From: Mycolicibacterium tusciae JS617 | GTDB taxonomy: Bacteria > Actinomycetota > Actinomycetes > Mycobacteriales > Mycobacteriaceae | NCBI RefSeq assembly: GCF_000243415.2 | Contig: NZ_KI912270.1 | Span: 5,909,837-5,973,836 of the forward strand | DNA: 64,000 nucleotides | Direction of reading: 5' to 3' | Shown here: positions 1-11,397 of the stretch, piece by piece | Layout: each line of letters begins with the position of its first letter | Numbering within the stretch: the stretch's first letter is position 1 | Program-made: the position numbers and the translations under genes | The notes under the pieces: generated by a model | The model's input: the letters and a program-made list of their open reading frames with translations, nothing else | Told to the model about the DNA's origin: nothing | The model's database searches: none

Positions 1-577
1 CGGGCTCGGTCGCCACGACAGAGGCGCCGGGGTGTTGGAGGCCGATCGAACGCTCCAGAGTCAGGATCTCGTCGGCCTTGGCTCCGAAGGCCGCGGCGTT
101 GGCACGGTAGGTGTCGGCCCGGGCTGAGTCGATCGCCGAGAGTCGGTCGGCGACCTGTGCGGCCACGGCCTTGGCGGTCGCCGGGTCGTAGAAGACGTGT
201 TCGTTGGCGGGCTCTTGGGCATTGGGCCGCAACGCGTAGGCGTCCACGGTCGGCACGTTGGGGTGGTCTTCGAGCACATGGGAGACCCAGTGGTCGTAGT
301 CGCCGCCGTTGAAGACGACCAGCGAAGCGTCGGTGATCGCGGCGGTATCGGCGGGGCTGGCCTCGAACGAGTGTGGGTCGGCGGCGGGCCCGCTCATGAT
401 CGACGTCACGGCCGCGTGATCACCGGCGACGGCGCCGGCGACGCTGCCCCAGACATCGGTCGAGGCGACGACGCTGGTGGCGTCGTGATCCGATTGCGAC
501 GATTTTTGCTGGGTGCAGCCTGCGGCGCCGATCACTACGACTGCTACCGCCGTCACCGCCGCAAAACTGGCACGCAT
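1..577 (-). CDS. Metal (zinc/manganese-type) ABC transporter substrate-binding lipoprotein, 3' part missing at window edge
   Basis: The visible 192 residues begin with a charged start and a hydrophobic stretch ending in a lipobox-like GAAGC. This predicts a lipoprotein signal peptide with Cys21 as the lipidated residue. After it come segments typical of cluster A-I metal-binding proteins: the ASTDVWGS strand, a PHSFEASPAD segment with a metal-ligand-type His, and GGDYDHWV. The gene runs leftwards off the window, so the rest of the binding protein and any ATPase or permease genes are not seen. A Zur-like palindrome lies about 30 bases upstream of the ATG, which favours zinc as the substrate. 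The start was chosen because it gives a complete lipoprotein signal. Manganese or another divalent metal remains possible. Confidence 0.8.
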   Translation of the reverse strand, partial: MRASFAAVTAVAVVVIGAAGCTQQKSSQSDHDATSVVASTDVWGSVAGAVAGDHAAVTSIMSGPAADPHSFEASPADTAAITDASLVVFNGGDYDHWVSHVLEDHPNVPTVDAYALRPNAQEPANEHVFYDPATAKAVAAQVADRLSAIDSARADTYRANAAAFGAKADEILTLERSIGLQHPGASVVATEP

Positions 578-604
578 GCGCAACTCCCATGGGAACTCGA
601 GATA

Positions 605-627
605 GTAATGAAAACCGTTTCCAATAA
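605..627. promoter_or_regulatory. Zur/FurB-like operator upstream of the metal-binding lipoprotein gene
   Basis: An AT-rich imperfect palindrome (TAATGAAAAC, then GTTTCCAATAA) stands out in GC-rich DNA. It resembles the TGAAAAtnaTTTTCA core of mycobacterial Zur (FurB) sites. It lies between the divergent metal-transport gene (start 577) and the LacI-type gene (start 680) and could affect both. The match is by eye and imperfect. Confidence 0.5.
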
Positions 628-679
628 CTCTAGCCCACAGCATCCCGGGGATGGCAAATCAATCCGCTAACGTCACACC

Positions 680-1777
680 ATGCCCAGGAGTCCAGCGCCC
701 CGGCGCCGGGCGACGCTGGCCTCGTTGGCCGCTGAACTGAAGGTTTCGCGGACCACCATCTCCAACGCCTACAACCGACCCGATCAACTGTCGGCCGATC
801 TGCGCGATCGGGTGCTGGCTACCGCTAAGCAACTGGGTTACCCGGGACCGGATCCGGTCGCCCGCTCGCTGCGCACCCGCAAGGCCGGGGCGGTCGGACT
901 CATGATCACCGAACCGCTCAACTATTCGTTCAGCGATCCCGCCGCCCTGGACTTCGTCGCAGGCCTCGCGGAGTCCTGCGAGGAGGCGGGTCAGGGCCTG
1001 CTACTGGTGGCGATCGGCCCGAACCGGAGCCTCGACGACGGTTCGTCGGCCGTGCTCGCGGCGGGGGTGGACGGGTTCGTGGTGTACTCCGCCTCCGACG
1101 ACGATCCCTACCTGTCGGTGGTGCTGCAACGGCATCTCCCGATCGTCGTCGTGGACCAGCCCAAGGATGTGCCAGGGACCTCGCGCGTCTGCATCGACGA
1201 TCGCGAAGGTATGCGTCTTCTTGCGGAACACGTTGTGGGCCTTGGTCACCGGGAGATCGGCCTGCTGACGATGCGGCTGGGTCGCGATTGGCCGCATGGG
1301 GCGAAGCCGGCGCTGGCCGATCCGGAGCGGGTCAAGACCCCGCACTTCCACGTGCAGCGCGAGCGCATTCATGGCGTATACGACGCGATGACCGCCGCCG
1401 GTCTGGACCCGGACTCGCTGACAGTGGTCGAGAGCTATGAACACCTACCGACGTCGGGGGGCGCGGCCGCCGAGGTGGCCCTCGGCGCCAACCCGCGCAT
1501 CACCGCGCTGATGTGCACGGCCGACGTGTTGGCGTTGTCGGCGATGGATCATCTGCGGGCACAAGGGATTTACGTTCCTGGCCAGATGACGGTGACGGGC
1601 TTCGACGGCGTGCCCGAGGCGTTGCGACGCGGCTTGACCACCGTTGTCCAGCCGAGCATGGAGAAAGGTAGGCGCGCAGGCCGATTGCTGCACAACCCGC
1701 CGCGGTCGGGCCTACCGGTGATCGATGTGCTGGACACCGAGGTGGTGCGCGGCCGCACCTCGGGCCCGCCGGCCTAG
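680..1777 (+). CDS. LacI-family transcriptional regulator
   Basis: This 365-residue protein has an N-terminal LacI helix-turn-helix at about residues 12-32 (LASLAAELKVSRTTISNAYN), followed by the hinge region. A periplasmic-binding-protein-like sensor domain follows from about residue 70, where AVGLMITEPL is the usual first strand. The C-terminal half contains ALMCTADVLALSAMDHL and the conserved GFDGVPEA turn. Length and layout are normal for the family. It is the likely counterpart of M. tuberculosis Rv3575c, which also sits beside kstR. The gene is divergent from the metal-transport gene and nearly abuts the convergent kinase-like gene (4 bases apart). The effector is unknown. A sugar or nucleoside is the family norm, but nothing here identifies it. 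Confidence 0.9.
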   Translation: MPRSPAPRRRATLASLAAELKVSRTTISNAYNRPDQLSADLRDRVLATAKQLGYPGPDPVARSLRTRKAGAVGLMITEPLNYSFSDPAALDFVAGLAESCEEAGQGLLLVAIGPNRSLDDGSSAVLAAGVDGFVVYSASDDDPYLSVVLQRHLPIVVVDQPKDVPGTSRVCIDDREGMRLLAEHVVGLGHREIGLLTMRLGRDWPHGAKPALADPERVKTPHFHVQRERIHGVYDAMTAAGLDPDSLTVVESYEHLPTSGGAAAEVALGANPRITALMCTADVLALSAMDHLRAQGIYVPGQMTVTGFDGVPEALRRGLTTVVQPSMEKGRRAGRLLHNPPRSGLPVIDVLDTEVVRGRTSGPPA

Positions 1778-1781
1778 AGCC

Positions 1782-2720
1782 CTACACCGCGGTGATCGGC
1801 GGGGTCGCGCGCCATGCGTCCAGTGAGGGAGCCAGCCCGTCGCGCAGCATCGGCAGTTCGGGCGCCATCGCCAGTACCGCGACCATCGCCAGTCGGCCCG
1901 CTGCTGCGGTCACCCGCAGCACCCGGTCGTCGACGGTGCGGAGACCGAGAGCGGCGGCGGCGGCATCGTAGGCCGCGACACCTTCGGGTCCCACCATCGC
2001 CAGATCTGATTCGATCGCACCCAACGTGACCAGTTCGAAGTCCGACCACAGATCGCCGTCGGGTGTGGTGATCATGTTGTAGTACGGCGCATCCCCGTGA
2101 ATGGGTTGGACGTCCACACCGGGAAAGGTCTGGTCGAACGCGGTGCGTGAGGTCAGCACCGGCGCGAGCACGGCCCATTCGGACTGCGCCCGTTCAAGAT
2201 CGGCTGGGTGCAGCAGATCGGGCATGCGTTCCAGCGCGGCCAGTGCATCGGGGATGTAGGTGCCGTACGGCGCCCAGAACCCGAGGTCGCCGTCGTACTC
2301 GCGCAGTGTGGCGTGCAGGTGTGCCGTCTGCTCGATCCGGTGCAATGAATCCCGTTCGGCGCCCGGAACTTCATCGACGAATTGCCAGAATGTCATCGAA
2401 AACCCTTCGCGCCGAACGGGTTGGCGCGGCACAAGCGGACTAGGTGACACCACGGGATGGCCGCGGTCCGCCAGCCACCGCGCGACGTCGAGTTCTGAAC
2501 GCTGCTGTGCCGACTGCATTTCCGGGTCGGCCGAATACGACGGGGGCAGCACGGTGGGAACCCTGACGACGACGGGCGCGGGCGCAAGATGGACGATCAC
2601 AGAGAAAACGTCGTAAAGGACGCGAGGCTGCGATACAGGCAGGCCGAGCTCTTCACCCGCCGCGGTCGCCGCCGATACGGCCCTCTCGGTACGAGCCGCC
2701 AAGTCGTCAGTGCTGAGCAC
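1782..2720 (-). CDS. Phosphotransferase-family protein (aminoglycoside/choline kinase-like fold)
   Basis: A protein of 312 residues, starting at a GTG that overlaps the 3' end of otsB by 14 bases, so the two are probably translationally coupled. The C-terminal half has IHGDAPYYNMI (about residues 193-203), which corresponds to the HGDxxxxN catalytic loop of the APH kinase superfamily, followed by WSDFELVTLG, the metal-binding D-x-E/D segment. The N-terminal lobe contains APVVVRVPTVLPPS. The substrate is unknown. Coupling to a trehalose-phosphatase gene suggests a sugar or small-metabolite kinase, but that is only context. A longer reading frame upstream overlaps otsB throughout and is not credible. 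Confidence 0.8.
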   Translation of the reverse strand: MLSTDDLAARTERAVSAATAAGEELGLPVSQPRVLYDVFSVIVHLAPAPVVVRVPTVLPPSYSADPEMQSAQQRSELDVARWLADRGHPVVSPSPLVPRQPVRREGFSMTFWQFVDEVPGAERDSLHRIEQTAHLHATLREYDGDLGFWAPYGTYIPDALAALERMPDLLHPADLERAQSEWAVLAPVLTSRTAFDQTFPGVDVQPIHGDAPYYNMITTPDGDLWSDFELVTLGAIESDLAMVGPEGVAAYDAAAAALGLRTVDDRVLRVTAAAGRLAMVAVLAMAPELPMLRDGLAPSLDAWRATPPITAV

Positions 2721-3453
2721 GTGCTTGGAGCAAGTAGTCCAACGCTTCGGCCACGTCGTCGGGTGACTCGATGCGCAGACCCGCCAACGTCTTGCCGGGG
2801 CCGACCTTGACGCCGACATCTCCGTCGCGCATCCGAGCGAACGCCTTCTCGTCGGTGACGTCATCGCCGAGAAACACCACCGCCGTCGACGCGGTCTGAT
2901 CGCGCAGGATGTCGACGGCTTCGCCCTTGTCGGTCTTGATGACCGCGAACTCCAGAACCGCCTTGCCCTCGGTGGCGTGCGCATCCCAGGTGGCCGATGC
3001 GCGGCGGGCCGCCTCCAGCGCCGCCTCACCGTCCGCGGTATTCGCGTTGCGGACATGTAGAGCGACGGAGGCCGGCTTGGTTTCCACCGCGACGCCCGGC
3101 CTGTCCGCGGCGATCTCGCTCAGGGTGTCGATGATTCGCATCAGCAGACCTGCGTCGATGTCATGGGCGAAGCCGGTGTCGAACTCGGCGCCGTGACTGC
3201 CGACCAGATGGACCGTCGCGGGCATCCCGGACAGCGTCCGCAGGACGCCCAGAGCGCGCCCGGACACGAGGGCCACCTCTGTGTCGGGGAGCTCAGCCAG
3301 CGCGGTCAGTGCCGCCGCGGCGTCGGGCAGCATCCGTGCGTCGGCGGGGTTACTGACGATGGGCGCGAGCGTGCCGTCGAAGTCGCAGGTGACGAGTAGC
3401 CGGGGAGTGCGGGAGATCGAGTCGAGCGCGCGTTGCAGTTCGACCGGGAGCAC
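2707..3453 (-). CDS. otsB: Trehalose-6-phosphate phosphatase
   Basis: This cytosolic 248-residue enzyme converts trehalose 6-phosphate to trehalose, the last step of the OtsA-OtsB pathway. HAD-superfamily motif I is CDFDGTLAP with nucleophile Asp24 and general acid Asp26. Motif III lysine is probably Lys176 in TDKGEAV. Motif IV is GDDVTDE with Asp197/Asp198. The cap contains LVGSHGAEF, typical of trehalose phosphatases. The length fits the single-domain enzymes, without the long N-terminal extension of some mycobacterial OtsB2 proteins. The gene lies 2 bases from the end of kstR on the same strand and overlaps the downstream kinase-like gene, so the three may be co-transcribed. Confidence 0.9.
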   Translation of the reverse strand: MLPVELQRALDSISRTPRLLVTCDFDGTLAPIVSNPADARMLPDAAAALTALAELPDTEVALVSGRALGVLRTLSGMPATVHLVGSHGAEFDTGFAHDIDAGLLMRIIDTLSEIAADRPGVAVETKPASVALHVRNANTADGEAALEAARRASATWDAHATEGKAVLEFAVIKTDKGEAVDILRDQTASTAVVFLGDDVTDEKAFARMRDGDVGVKVGPGKTLAGLRIESPDDVAEALDYLLQARAQH

Positions 3454-3455
3454 GC

Positions 3456-4127
3456 CTAAATCTTAGGGTGCTCGCCGTCGCCGATCAGCAGCCGTACGGC
3501 CAGGTCGAGTCGCTTGGCGACGTCGGTCGCCGATGCCCGTCGCGTCAGCCACGCCAGCAGGTTCGACAGCCAGACATCGGAGATGACGCGCGCGATGTGG
3601 TACTGGTCCTCGGTCGGTTCGCCGTCGCTCATCGCGCGGGCGAACATCGAGTCCATCAGCTTGCCGACGTGATCAACCTCCCCGGCCGCCGACGCGTCGG
3701 CGAACACGAATGCCCGCGTCATGGCCTCGGTCAGCAGCGGATTGCGCTGCATCGCGCGGTTGAGCTTGCCCACCATGATGTTCAGCCGCTGGTAAGGGGT
3801 GCCGCCCGACAACGCCGCGCGGTCGGTTTTGGCGTCGATGCGCTCGAACTCCCGGCCCAGCGCCGAGACGAGCAGGTGCACCTTCGACGGAAAGTATCGG
3901 TACAGCGTGCCGACGGCAACGTCGGCGCGCTCTGCGACCGCACGCATCTGAACAGCCTCGTAGCCGCCCTTTGACGCAATCGCCAGGGTGGCGTCCAGGA
4001 TCCGCTTGCGGCGTTCCCGCTGCGCTTCGGATCCGAGTTCCGACTCGGCCAGTACCGCCACGTTTATCACCTGGCGCGGTCGCGAATCCGACCCCGCACC
4101 CGGGTTTGGCTGTGACAGGCCGGACAT
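3456..4127 (-). CDS. kstR: KstR, TetR-family repressor of the cholesterol regulon
   Basis: KstR represses sterol side-chain and A/B-ring genes and is released by cholesterol-derived CoA thioesters. The TetR helix-turn-helix is very clear (AVAERADVAVGTLYRYFPSK), preceded by RILDATLAIASKGGYEAVQM. The C-terminal ligand and dimer domain contains WLSNLLAWLTRRASATDVA. I chose the ATG at 4127 (223 aa) because GAAGGAG stands 11 bases upstream. The alternative GTG at 4061 gives a 201-residue protein beginning V-A-V-L-A-E-S-E, close to the older M. tuberculosis annotation. An ATG at 4187 is possible but less likely. The gene is divergent from fadE34 across a perfect KstR box, consistent with known autorepression. 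Confidence 0.95.
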   Translation of the reverse strand: MSGLSQPNPGAGSDSRPRQVINVAVLAESELGSEAQRERRKRILDATLAIASKGGYEAVQMRAVAERADVAVGTLYRYFPSKVHLLVSALGREFERIDAKTDRAALSGGTPYQRLNIMVGKLNRAMQRNPLLTEAMTRAFVFADASAAGEVDHVGKLMDSMFARAMSDGEPTEDQYHIARVISDVWLSNLLAWLTRRASATDVAKRLDLAVRLLIGDGEHPKI

Positions 4128-4267
4128 CTGTTCGACTGCTCCTTCGTCGTGCGTATCGGCAGAAACGATACGCATGCCGGACTCCATTTTCTCACTTCAG
4201 CGCTACCGGGGCACCGATGTGTCCTGCTGCTATGGCGGTCGACTTGACGGTTGATCGCTGGCACTAT

Positions 4268-4281
4268 TAGAACACGTTCTA
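4268..4281. promoter_or_regulatory. KstR operator, kstR-fadE34 divergent promoter
   Basis: TAGAACACGTTCTA matches the published KstR consensus TnnAACnnGTTnnA at every fixed position. It lies 42 bases upstream of the fadE34 GTG and 140 bases upstream of the chosen kstR start. Binding here would repress both genes. Confidence 0.93.
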
Positions 4282-4323
4282 GTGTGGAGCACAGTCTCCT
4301 CACCCAAACGCTAGGAGCAGACG

Positions 4324-6456
4324 GTGTCAGCCACTATCACCGACGAGCAGTTTGCCGCGCGCGAACTGGTCCGTAGCTGGGCGGCGGCCTCGAGCCCGGC
4401 TGAGGCGGCCAGGGAGGTAGAGCAAGGGCAGCCGGACGCGTGGCGGGCCGCCTACCACGGATTGGCCCAGCTGGGGATCTTCGGCGTCGCCCTCTCCGAA
4501 GAACAAGGCGGTGCCGGCGGCACCGTCGAGGATCTGTGCGCGATGGTCGACGAAGCGGCAGCCGCGCTGGTACCGGGCCCGATCGCGACGACGGCACTGG
4601 CCACTCTGCTGGTCGAGGCGCCGGACGTGCTGGAGTTGCTGATCACCGGCGAGCGAGTTGCGGGCGTGGCGCTGTCAGCCGATGTGAAATTCGAAGGCGA
4701 CCGAGCGTCCGGCATCGCCGATTACGTATTGGGTGCTGATCCGGCAGGGGTTCTGCTGCTGCCCGCCGGAGATTCCGTCGTGCTCGTCGACGCGGCAGCC
4801 GATGGCGTGACGGTCGAATTTTTGACCCCAACCGATTTCTCGCGGCCACTGGCGCGCGTCGTACTTGAGTCCGCGCCCGCGCAGAAGCTGTCCTCCTCGA
4901 CGCAACGCTTCGTCGACGTGGCAGCCACCGTGCTGGCTGCCGAGGCCGCCGGACTGGCGCGCTGGGCGCTGCAGACCGCGACGGAGTACGCAAAGGTTCG
5001 CGAGCAGTTCGGCAAGCCGATCGGCAGTTTTCAGGCCATCAAGCACATGTGCGCCGAGATGCTGTTGCGTTCCGAGCAGGCCTCGGTGGCTGCGGCTGAT
5101 GCGGCCCGAGCGGTGTCCGAGACCGACGAGCGACAGCTGTCCATCGCCGTGGCGGTGGCCGCAACCGCGGGCATCGACGCCGCGAAGGCGAACGCGAAGG
5201 ACTGCATTCAGGTGCTCGGCGGTATCGGGATCACCTGGGAACACGATGCGCATCTGTATCTGCGGCGTGCGTACGGCATCTCGCACTTCCTGGGCGGCCC
5301 CGACAAATGGCTGCGCCGCATCGCGACACTGACCCAGCAGGGAGTGCGCCGCGATCTGCGCATCGATCTGGAATCGGTCGAACACCTGCGTCCCGAAATC
5401 GCCGCTGCGGTAGCGGAAGTCGCCGCGCAGCCCGCCGAGAAGCGGCAGATCGCCTTGGCCGACGCGGGGCTGCTGGCACCGCATTGGCCACGCCCGCACG
5501 GACGCGAGGCCGGCCCGGCCGAGCAGCTGCTCATCGACCAGGAGCTGGCCAAAGCCGACGTGGTCCGCCCCGACCTGGTGATCGGATGGTGGGCGGTGCC
5601 GACGATCCTCGAGCACGGCAGCCCCGAGCAGATCGAGAAGTTCGTCCCCGCCACCCTGCGCGGTGACTTCATCTGGTGCCAGCTGTTCAGCGAGCCCGGC
5701 GCGGGATCTGATCTCGCGGCGCTGCGCACCAAGGCCGTGCGTGCCGATGGCGTGTCCGCGAGCGGCACAAAGTGCTCAGGCTGGAAGCTGACCGGCCAGA
5801 AGGTGTGGACGTCCGCGGCGCACAAGGCGGCGTGGGGAGTGTGCCTGGCGCGAACAGACCCCGATGCGCCCAAGCACAAGGGCATTACGTACTTCCTGGT
5901 CGACATGAAGGCGCCGGGCATCGACATTCGGCCCCTGCGCGAAATCACCGGTGACAACCTGTTCAACGAGGTCTTTTTCGACGAAGTCTTCGTGCCCGAC
6001 GACATGGTCGTTGGTCCGGTCAACGACGGTTGGCGCCTGGCGCGAACGACACTGGCCAACGAGCGGGTCGCGATGTCTCATGGCACGGCGTTGGGGAACC
6101 CGATGGAGGAACTGCTCCGCACAGTCGCCGACCTCGAGCTCGATTCGACAGGTGAGCATAAACTCGGCGCGATGATTCTTGCCGCCCAGGTGGGGTCGCT
6201 GTTGGACCGCAAGATCGCGGAACTGGCTGTGGGAGGACAGGATCCGGGTCCGCAGGCCAGCGCACGCAAGCTGATCGGGGTGCGGTATCGCCAAGGGCTC
6301 GCCGAACTCCGGATGGAGCTTTCCGAAGGCGCAGGCGTCGTCGACAACAAGACGGTGTTCGACTTTCTGAATACCCGCTGTTTGACGATTGCAGGCGGTA
6401 CCGAGCAGATTCTGCTCACCATGGCCGGTGAGCGCCTACTCGGTCTTCCGCGCTAG
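4324..6456 (+). CDS. fadE34: FadE34 (ChsE3), two-domain acyl-CoA dehydrogenase for the steroid side chain
   Basis: At 710 residues this is about twice the length of a normal acyl-CoA dehydrogenase, because two ACAD modules are fused. Module 1 (about 1-340) ends with the FAD-site segment REQFGKPIGSFQAIKH and GIGITWEHDAHLYLRR. Module 2 (about 350-710) has WCQLFSEPGAGSDLA, GQKVWTS and the C-terminal IAGGTEQILLTMAGERLLGLPR signature. In M. tuberculosis the homologue dehydrogenates the C5 side-chain CoA thioester (3-oxo-chol-4-en-24-oyl-CoA) and acts without a separate partner subunit. The start is a GTG behind an AGGAG ribosome site. A perfect KstR box precedes it, so it should be sterol-induced. 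Confidence 0.93.
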   Translation: MSATITDEQFAARELVRSWAAASSPAEAAREVEQGQPDAWRAAYHGLAQLGIFGVALSEEQGGAGGTVEDLCAMVDEAAAALVPGPIATTALATLLVEAPDVLELLITGERVAGVALSADVKFEGDRASGIADYVLGADPAGVLLLPAGDSVVLVDAAADGVTVEFLTPTDFSRPLARVVLESAPAQKLSSSTQRFVDVAATVLAAEAAGLARWALQTATEYAKVREQFGKPIGSFQAIKHMCAEMLLRSEQASVAAADAARAVSETDERQLSIAVAVAATAGIDAAKANAKDCIQVLGGIGITWEHDAHLYLRRAYGISHFLGGPDKWLRRIATLTQQGVRRDLRIDLESVEHLRPEIAAAVAEVAAQPAEKRQIALADAGLLAPHWPRPHGREAGPAEQLLIDQELAKADVVRPDLVIGWWAVPTILEHGSPEQIEKFVPATLRGDFIWCQLFSEPGAGSDLAALRTKAVRADGVSASGTKCSGWKLTGQKVWTSAAHKAAWGVCLARTDPDAPKHKGITYFLVDMKAPGIDIRPLREITGDNLFNEVFFDEVFVPDDMVVGPVNDGWRLARTTLANERVAMSHGTALGNPMEELLRTVADLELDSTGEHKLGAMILAAQVGSLLDRKIAELAVGGQDPGPQASARKLIGVRYRQGLAELRMELSEGAGVVDNKTVFDFLNTRCLTIAGGTEQILLTMAGERLLGLPR

Positions 6457-6508
6457 GCACAGCGGCTCGAACTTCAACGTCCGAAGTCGGGAGCGCTCGC
6501 TCTACCCT

Positions 6509-6523
6509 CGATCCCGCGGATCG
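6509..6523. terminator. Candidate bidirectional hairpin between convergent genes
   Basis: CGATCC-CGC-GGATCG forms a perfect 6-bp stem in the 103-base gap between the convergent fadE34 and Rv3572-like genes. There is no U tract, so function as an intrinsic terminator is uncertain. Confidence 0.35.
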
Positions 6524-6559
6524 GGCAAATTCGGCGCCGATCGCGTTCGAAAAGGTGGG

Positions 6560-7108
6560 CTAGCTGAAGGCGGCCTGCGCGCAGGCGTTGGGTGACGTGA
6601 GGTTGACGCCGGCGTACACCACCTGAATGTAGGAGCAGACGATCAACGGGACATCGGTGCGGGGGAGGCCGGAGTACGAGTCTATGGGCCACGCGACGCC
6701 GCGCAGGGACACCCTGTCCGGCGGCCCGCCACCGAAGTAGACCGTCGATATTTCGTTGTCGGTCAGCGACTTGAAAATCCGGGTGTTCGGCGTTTCGACG
6801 TTTGAATTGATGTACACGCTGCGGTCCATCGTGCGCAGCGTCACGTTCTGTCGGGCCCATAGATCACCGGGGAACCCGATCACACCCTGCGGCGTGCGCA
6901 GATTTGCGACTGTGTCGAACACACATCTCGCCTCGGCCGCAATGCAATTGGCGGTCACCCGCATCTGGAGTGTGTCCACCGGGTTGACGGGGATCGAGGA
7001 GTCCGCCGTGTCGAGGGCGGCCGACGACGCAGCGGTCGGCGTGACGAATGCAAGTGTCAGCAATGTCGCCGCGATCGCCACGAACGCGCCGGTCACCCGC
7101 TTGATCAC
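6560..7108 (-). CDS. Secreted protein of unknown function (Rv3572-like)
   Basis: A 182-residue protein with a classic Sec signal peptide: MIKR, a hydrophobic core to about residue 25, then TPTAASSA as a plausible cleavage region. The mature part has four cysteines (two in NCIAAEARC, one in LIVCSY, one in PNACAQ), which could form disulfides outside the membrane. No enzymatic motif is visible. It starts 39 bases downstream of the kshB stop on the same strand, so it is probably co-transcribed with kshB and KstR-controlled. The same pairing occurs in M. tuberculosis (Rv3571-Rv3572). Its role in sterol use is unknown. Confidence 0.85.
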   Translation of the reverse strand: MIKRVTGAFVAIAATLLTLAFVTPTAASSAALDTADSSIPVNPVDTLQMRVTANCIAAEARCVFDTVANLRTPQGVIGFPGDLWARQNVTLRTMDRSVYINSNVETPNTRIFKSLTDNEISTVYFGGGPPDRVSLRGVAWPIDSYSGLPRTDVPLIVCSYIQVVYAGVNLTSPNACAQAAFS

Positions 7109-7147
7109 AGAGATGCTCCCTTCGGTGCGCGAATCGTAGCCTGGGCG

Positions 7148-8209
7148 TTACTCGTCGTAGGTGACTTCGACCGAATCGGAGCTGGGCCGCGCCTGACAGC
7201 CGAGAATCAGCCCTTCGTCGAGGTCGGACTGCTCGAGCACATCGTTGACCTCCATCACGACGTCGCCGCTCTTCTTCAGCACTGCGCACGCGCCGCAGTG
7301 GCCCTCTCGGCAGGAGAACGGCGCATCGAGGCCCTTGTCGAGCAGCACATCGAGCAGCTTGGCGTTGCGCGGCCACGTGATCTCATGCTTCTCACCGTCG
7401 AGGGTGACGATCGCGGTGGCCGGTCCCTCGTCGCTGTCGTCTTCGGCGATGACGACCGCGGCGAACGGGTCGGACTCGAGTGACTTGAACACTTCGATGT
7501 GGATGCGTTCGGCGCCGACGGTCTTGAGGGCCTCCTCGGCCGCGACCATGAACGGACCAGGACCACAGATGTATGCGTCGTGTCCTGAATAAGGCTCGGC
7601 CAATCCGGCCAGCGCCTCGGCACTCGGGAGCCCCTGCACGCTGACGAGCCAGTGCACCACGGTGAGCCGATCCGGGTACTTGGCAGCCAATTCGCGCAGT
7701 GCACCGCCGAAGATCACCGAGTTCTCATCTTGATTCGCGTAGACCAGGACGACCTTGCCGCTGCCCTCGGAGAGCGCCGACTTGCAGATCGACATCATCG
7801 GTGTGATGCCGCTACCCGCCCCCAACAGCAGGAAATCGGTGTCCAGGGTCTTGGGAACGAAGGTGCCAGACGGGGCAAGGACATGGATCTTCATCCCGGC
7901 GTGCGCGTTGTCGCACAGCCAGTTCGACGCGTATCCGTCCACGGTGCGCTTGACGGTCACCGTCAGCGGATCGCCTGTGAATGGCGAACTGCACAGCGAA
8001 TAGCAGCGGGCGACCGAGCCGGTGCGGTCGCTCGGCACGCGCAGCGTCAGGAATTGGCCTGGTGAGTAGCGCAGCTTCTCGGCTGGGATATCTGGCGCGT
8101 TGCGACCGTCGGGGACTCCGAACACCAGCGAGCGCGCGTCGGGAGTCTCCTCGACGACATCGGTCAGCTGCAGCTCGAGCACGTGGCTACCGAGCGGCTC
8201 GTCCGTCAC
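7148..8209 (-). CDS. kshB: KshB, reductase component of 3-ketosteroid 9-alpha-hydroxylase
   Basis: This cytosolic 353-residue flavoprotein passes electrons from NADH through FAD and a [2Fe-2S] cluster to the Rieske oxygenase KshA, which hydroxylates C9 of androstadienedione and related CoA esters. The FAD-binding RCYSLCSSP motif comes first, then the NAD-binding segment with GAGSGITPMMS and CGPGPFM. A C-terminal plant-type ferredoxin domain carries cluster ligands Cys300, Cys305, Cys308 and Cys338 (SCREGHCGAC ... GC). The start is GTG at 8209. KshA is not in this window. The gene diverges from hsaA with a KstR-type box 39 bases upstream. Confidence 0.95.
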   Translation of the reverse strand: MTDEPLGSHVLELQLTDVVEETPDARSLVFGVPDGRNAPDIPAEKLRYSPGQFLTLRVPSDRTGSVARCYSLCSSPFTGDPLTVTVKRTVDGYASNWLCDNAHAGMKIHVLAPSGTFVPKTLDTDFLLLGAGSGITPMMSICKSALSEGSGKVVLVYANQDENSVIFGGALRELAAKYPDRLTVVHWLVSVQGLPSAEALAGLAEPYSGHDAYICGPGPFMVAAEEALKTVGAERIHIEVFKSLESDPFAAVVIAEDDSDEGPATAIVTLDGEKHEITWPRNAKLLDVLLDKGLDAPFSCREGHCGACAVLKKSGDVVMEVNDVLEQSDLDEGLILGCQARPSSDSVEVTYDE

Positions 8210-8248
8210 CGTGCACCTTCCTGAAAAGTAAAAATCTGGAGCAATAAC

Positions 8249-8262
8249 TAGAACAGGTTACA
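8249..8262. promoter_or_regulatory. KstR operator upstream of kshB
   Basis: TAGAACAGGTTACA fits TnnAACnnGTTnnA at every fixed position. It lies 39 bases upstream of the kshB GTG and would control kshB and the secreted protein gene behind it. Confidence 0.88.
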
Positions 8263-8316
8263 GAAATGCATGTGCCCAGGTCCAGCCCCCGCAGGTATGC
8301 CCTTCTCGACACAAAT

Positions 8317-8330
8317 CGTAACGTGTTCTA
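8317..8330. promoter_or_regulatory. KstR-type operator upstream of hsaA (one mismatch)
   Basis: CGTAACGTGTTCTA matches TnnAACnnGTTnnA except for C in place of the first T. It lies 39 bases upstream of the hsaA GTG, mirroring the kshB-side box across the 160-base intergenic region. Confidence 0.8.
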
Positions 8331-8369
8331 ATCTTCATATACGCCCATACTCCCGGGAGGCAGCAGTCC

Positions 8370-11369
<3,000 letters not shown>

Positions 11370-11377
11370 TGGGTGAC

Positions 11378-11396
11378 GAGCGCTTGCGCGAGGAAC
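11378..11396 (+). repeat. Dispersed intercistronic repeat, copy 1 (hsaC-hsaB junction)
   Basis: GAGCGCTTGCGCGAGGAAC lies between the hsaC stop and the hsaB start and carries the hsaB ribosome site. Near-identical copies lie at 25195-25213 (minus strand) and 55439-55457, each also directly between a stop and the next start. The GCGC-TT-GCGC core can fold into a small hairpin. Confidence 0.7.
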
Positions 11397-11397
11397 C

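Noticed and set aside
1782..3056. 424-residue reading of the kinase-like gene
   Set aside because: The first 112 codons overlap otsB in another frame and look like shadow sequence; the GTG at 2720 with a 14-base overlap is the sensible start.
8210..8369. Possible third KstR site between kshB and hsaA
   Set aside because: Only two AACnnGTT cores are present in this gap; no further match was found.
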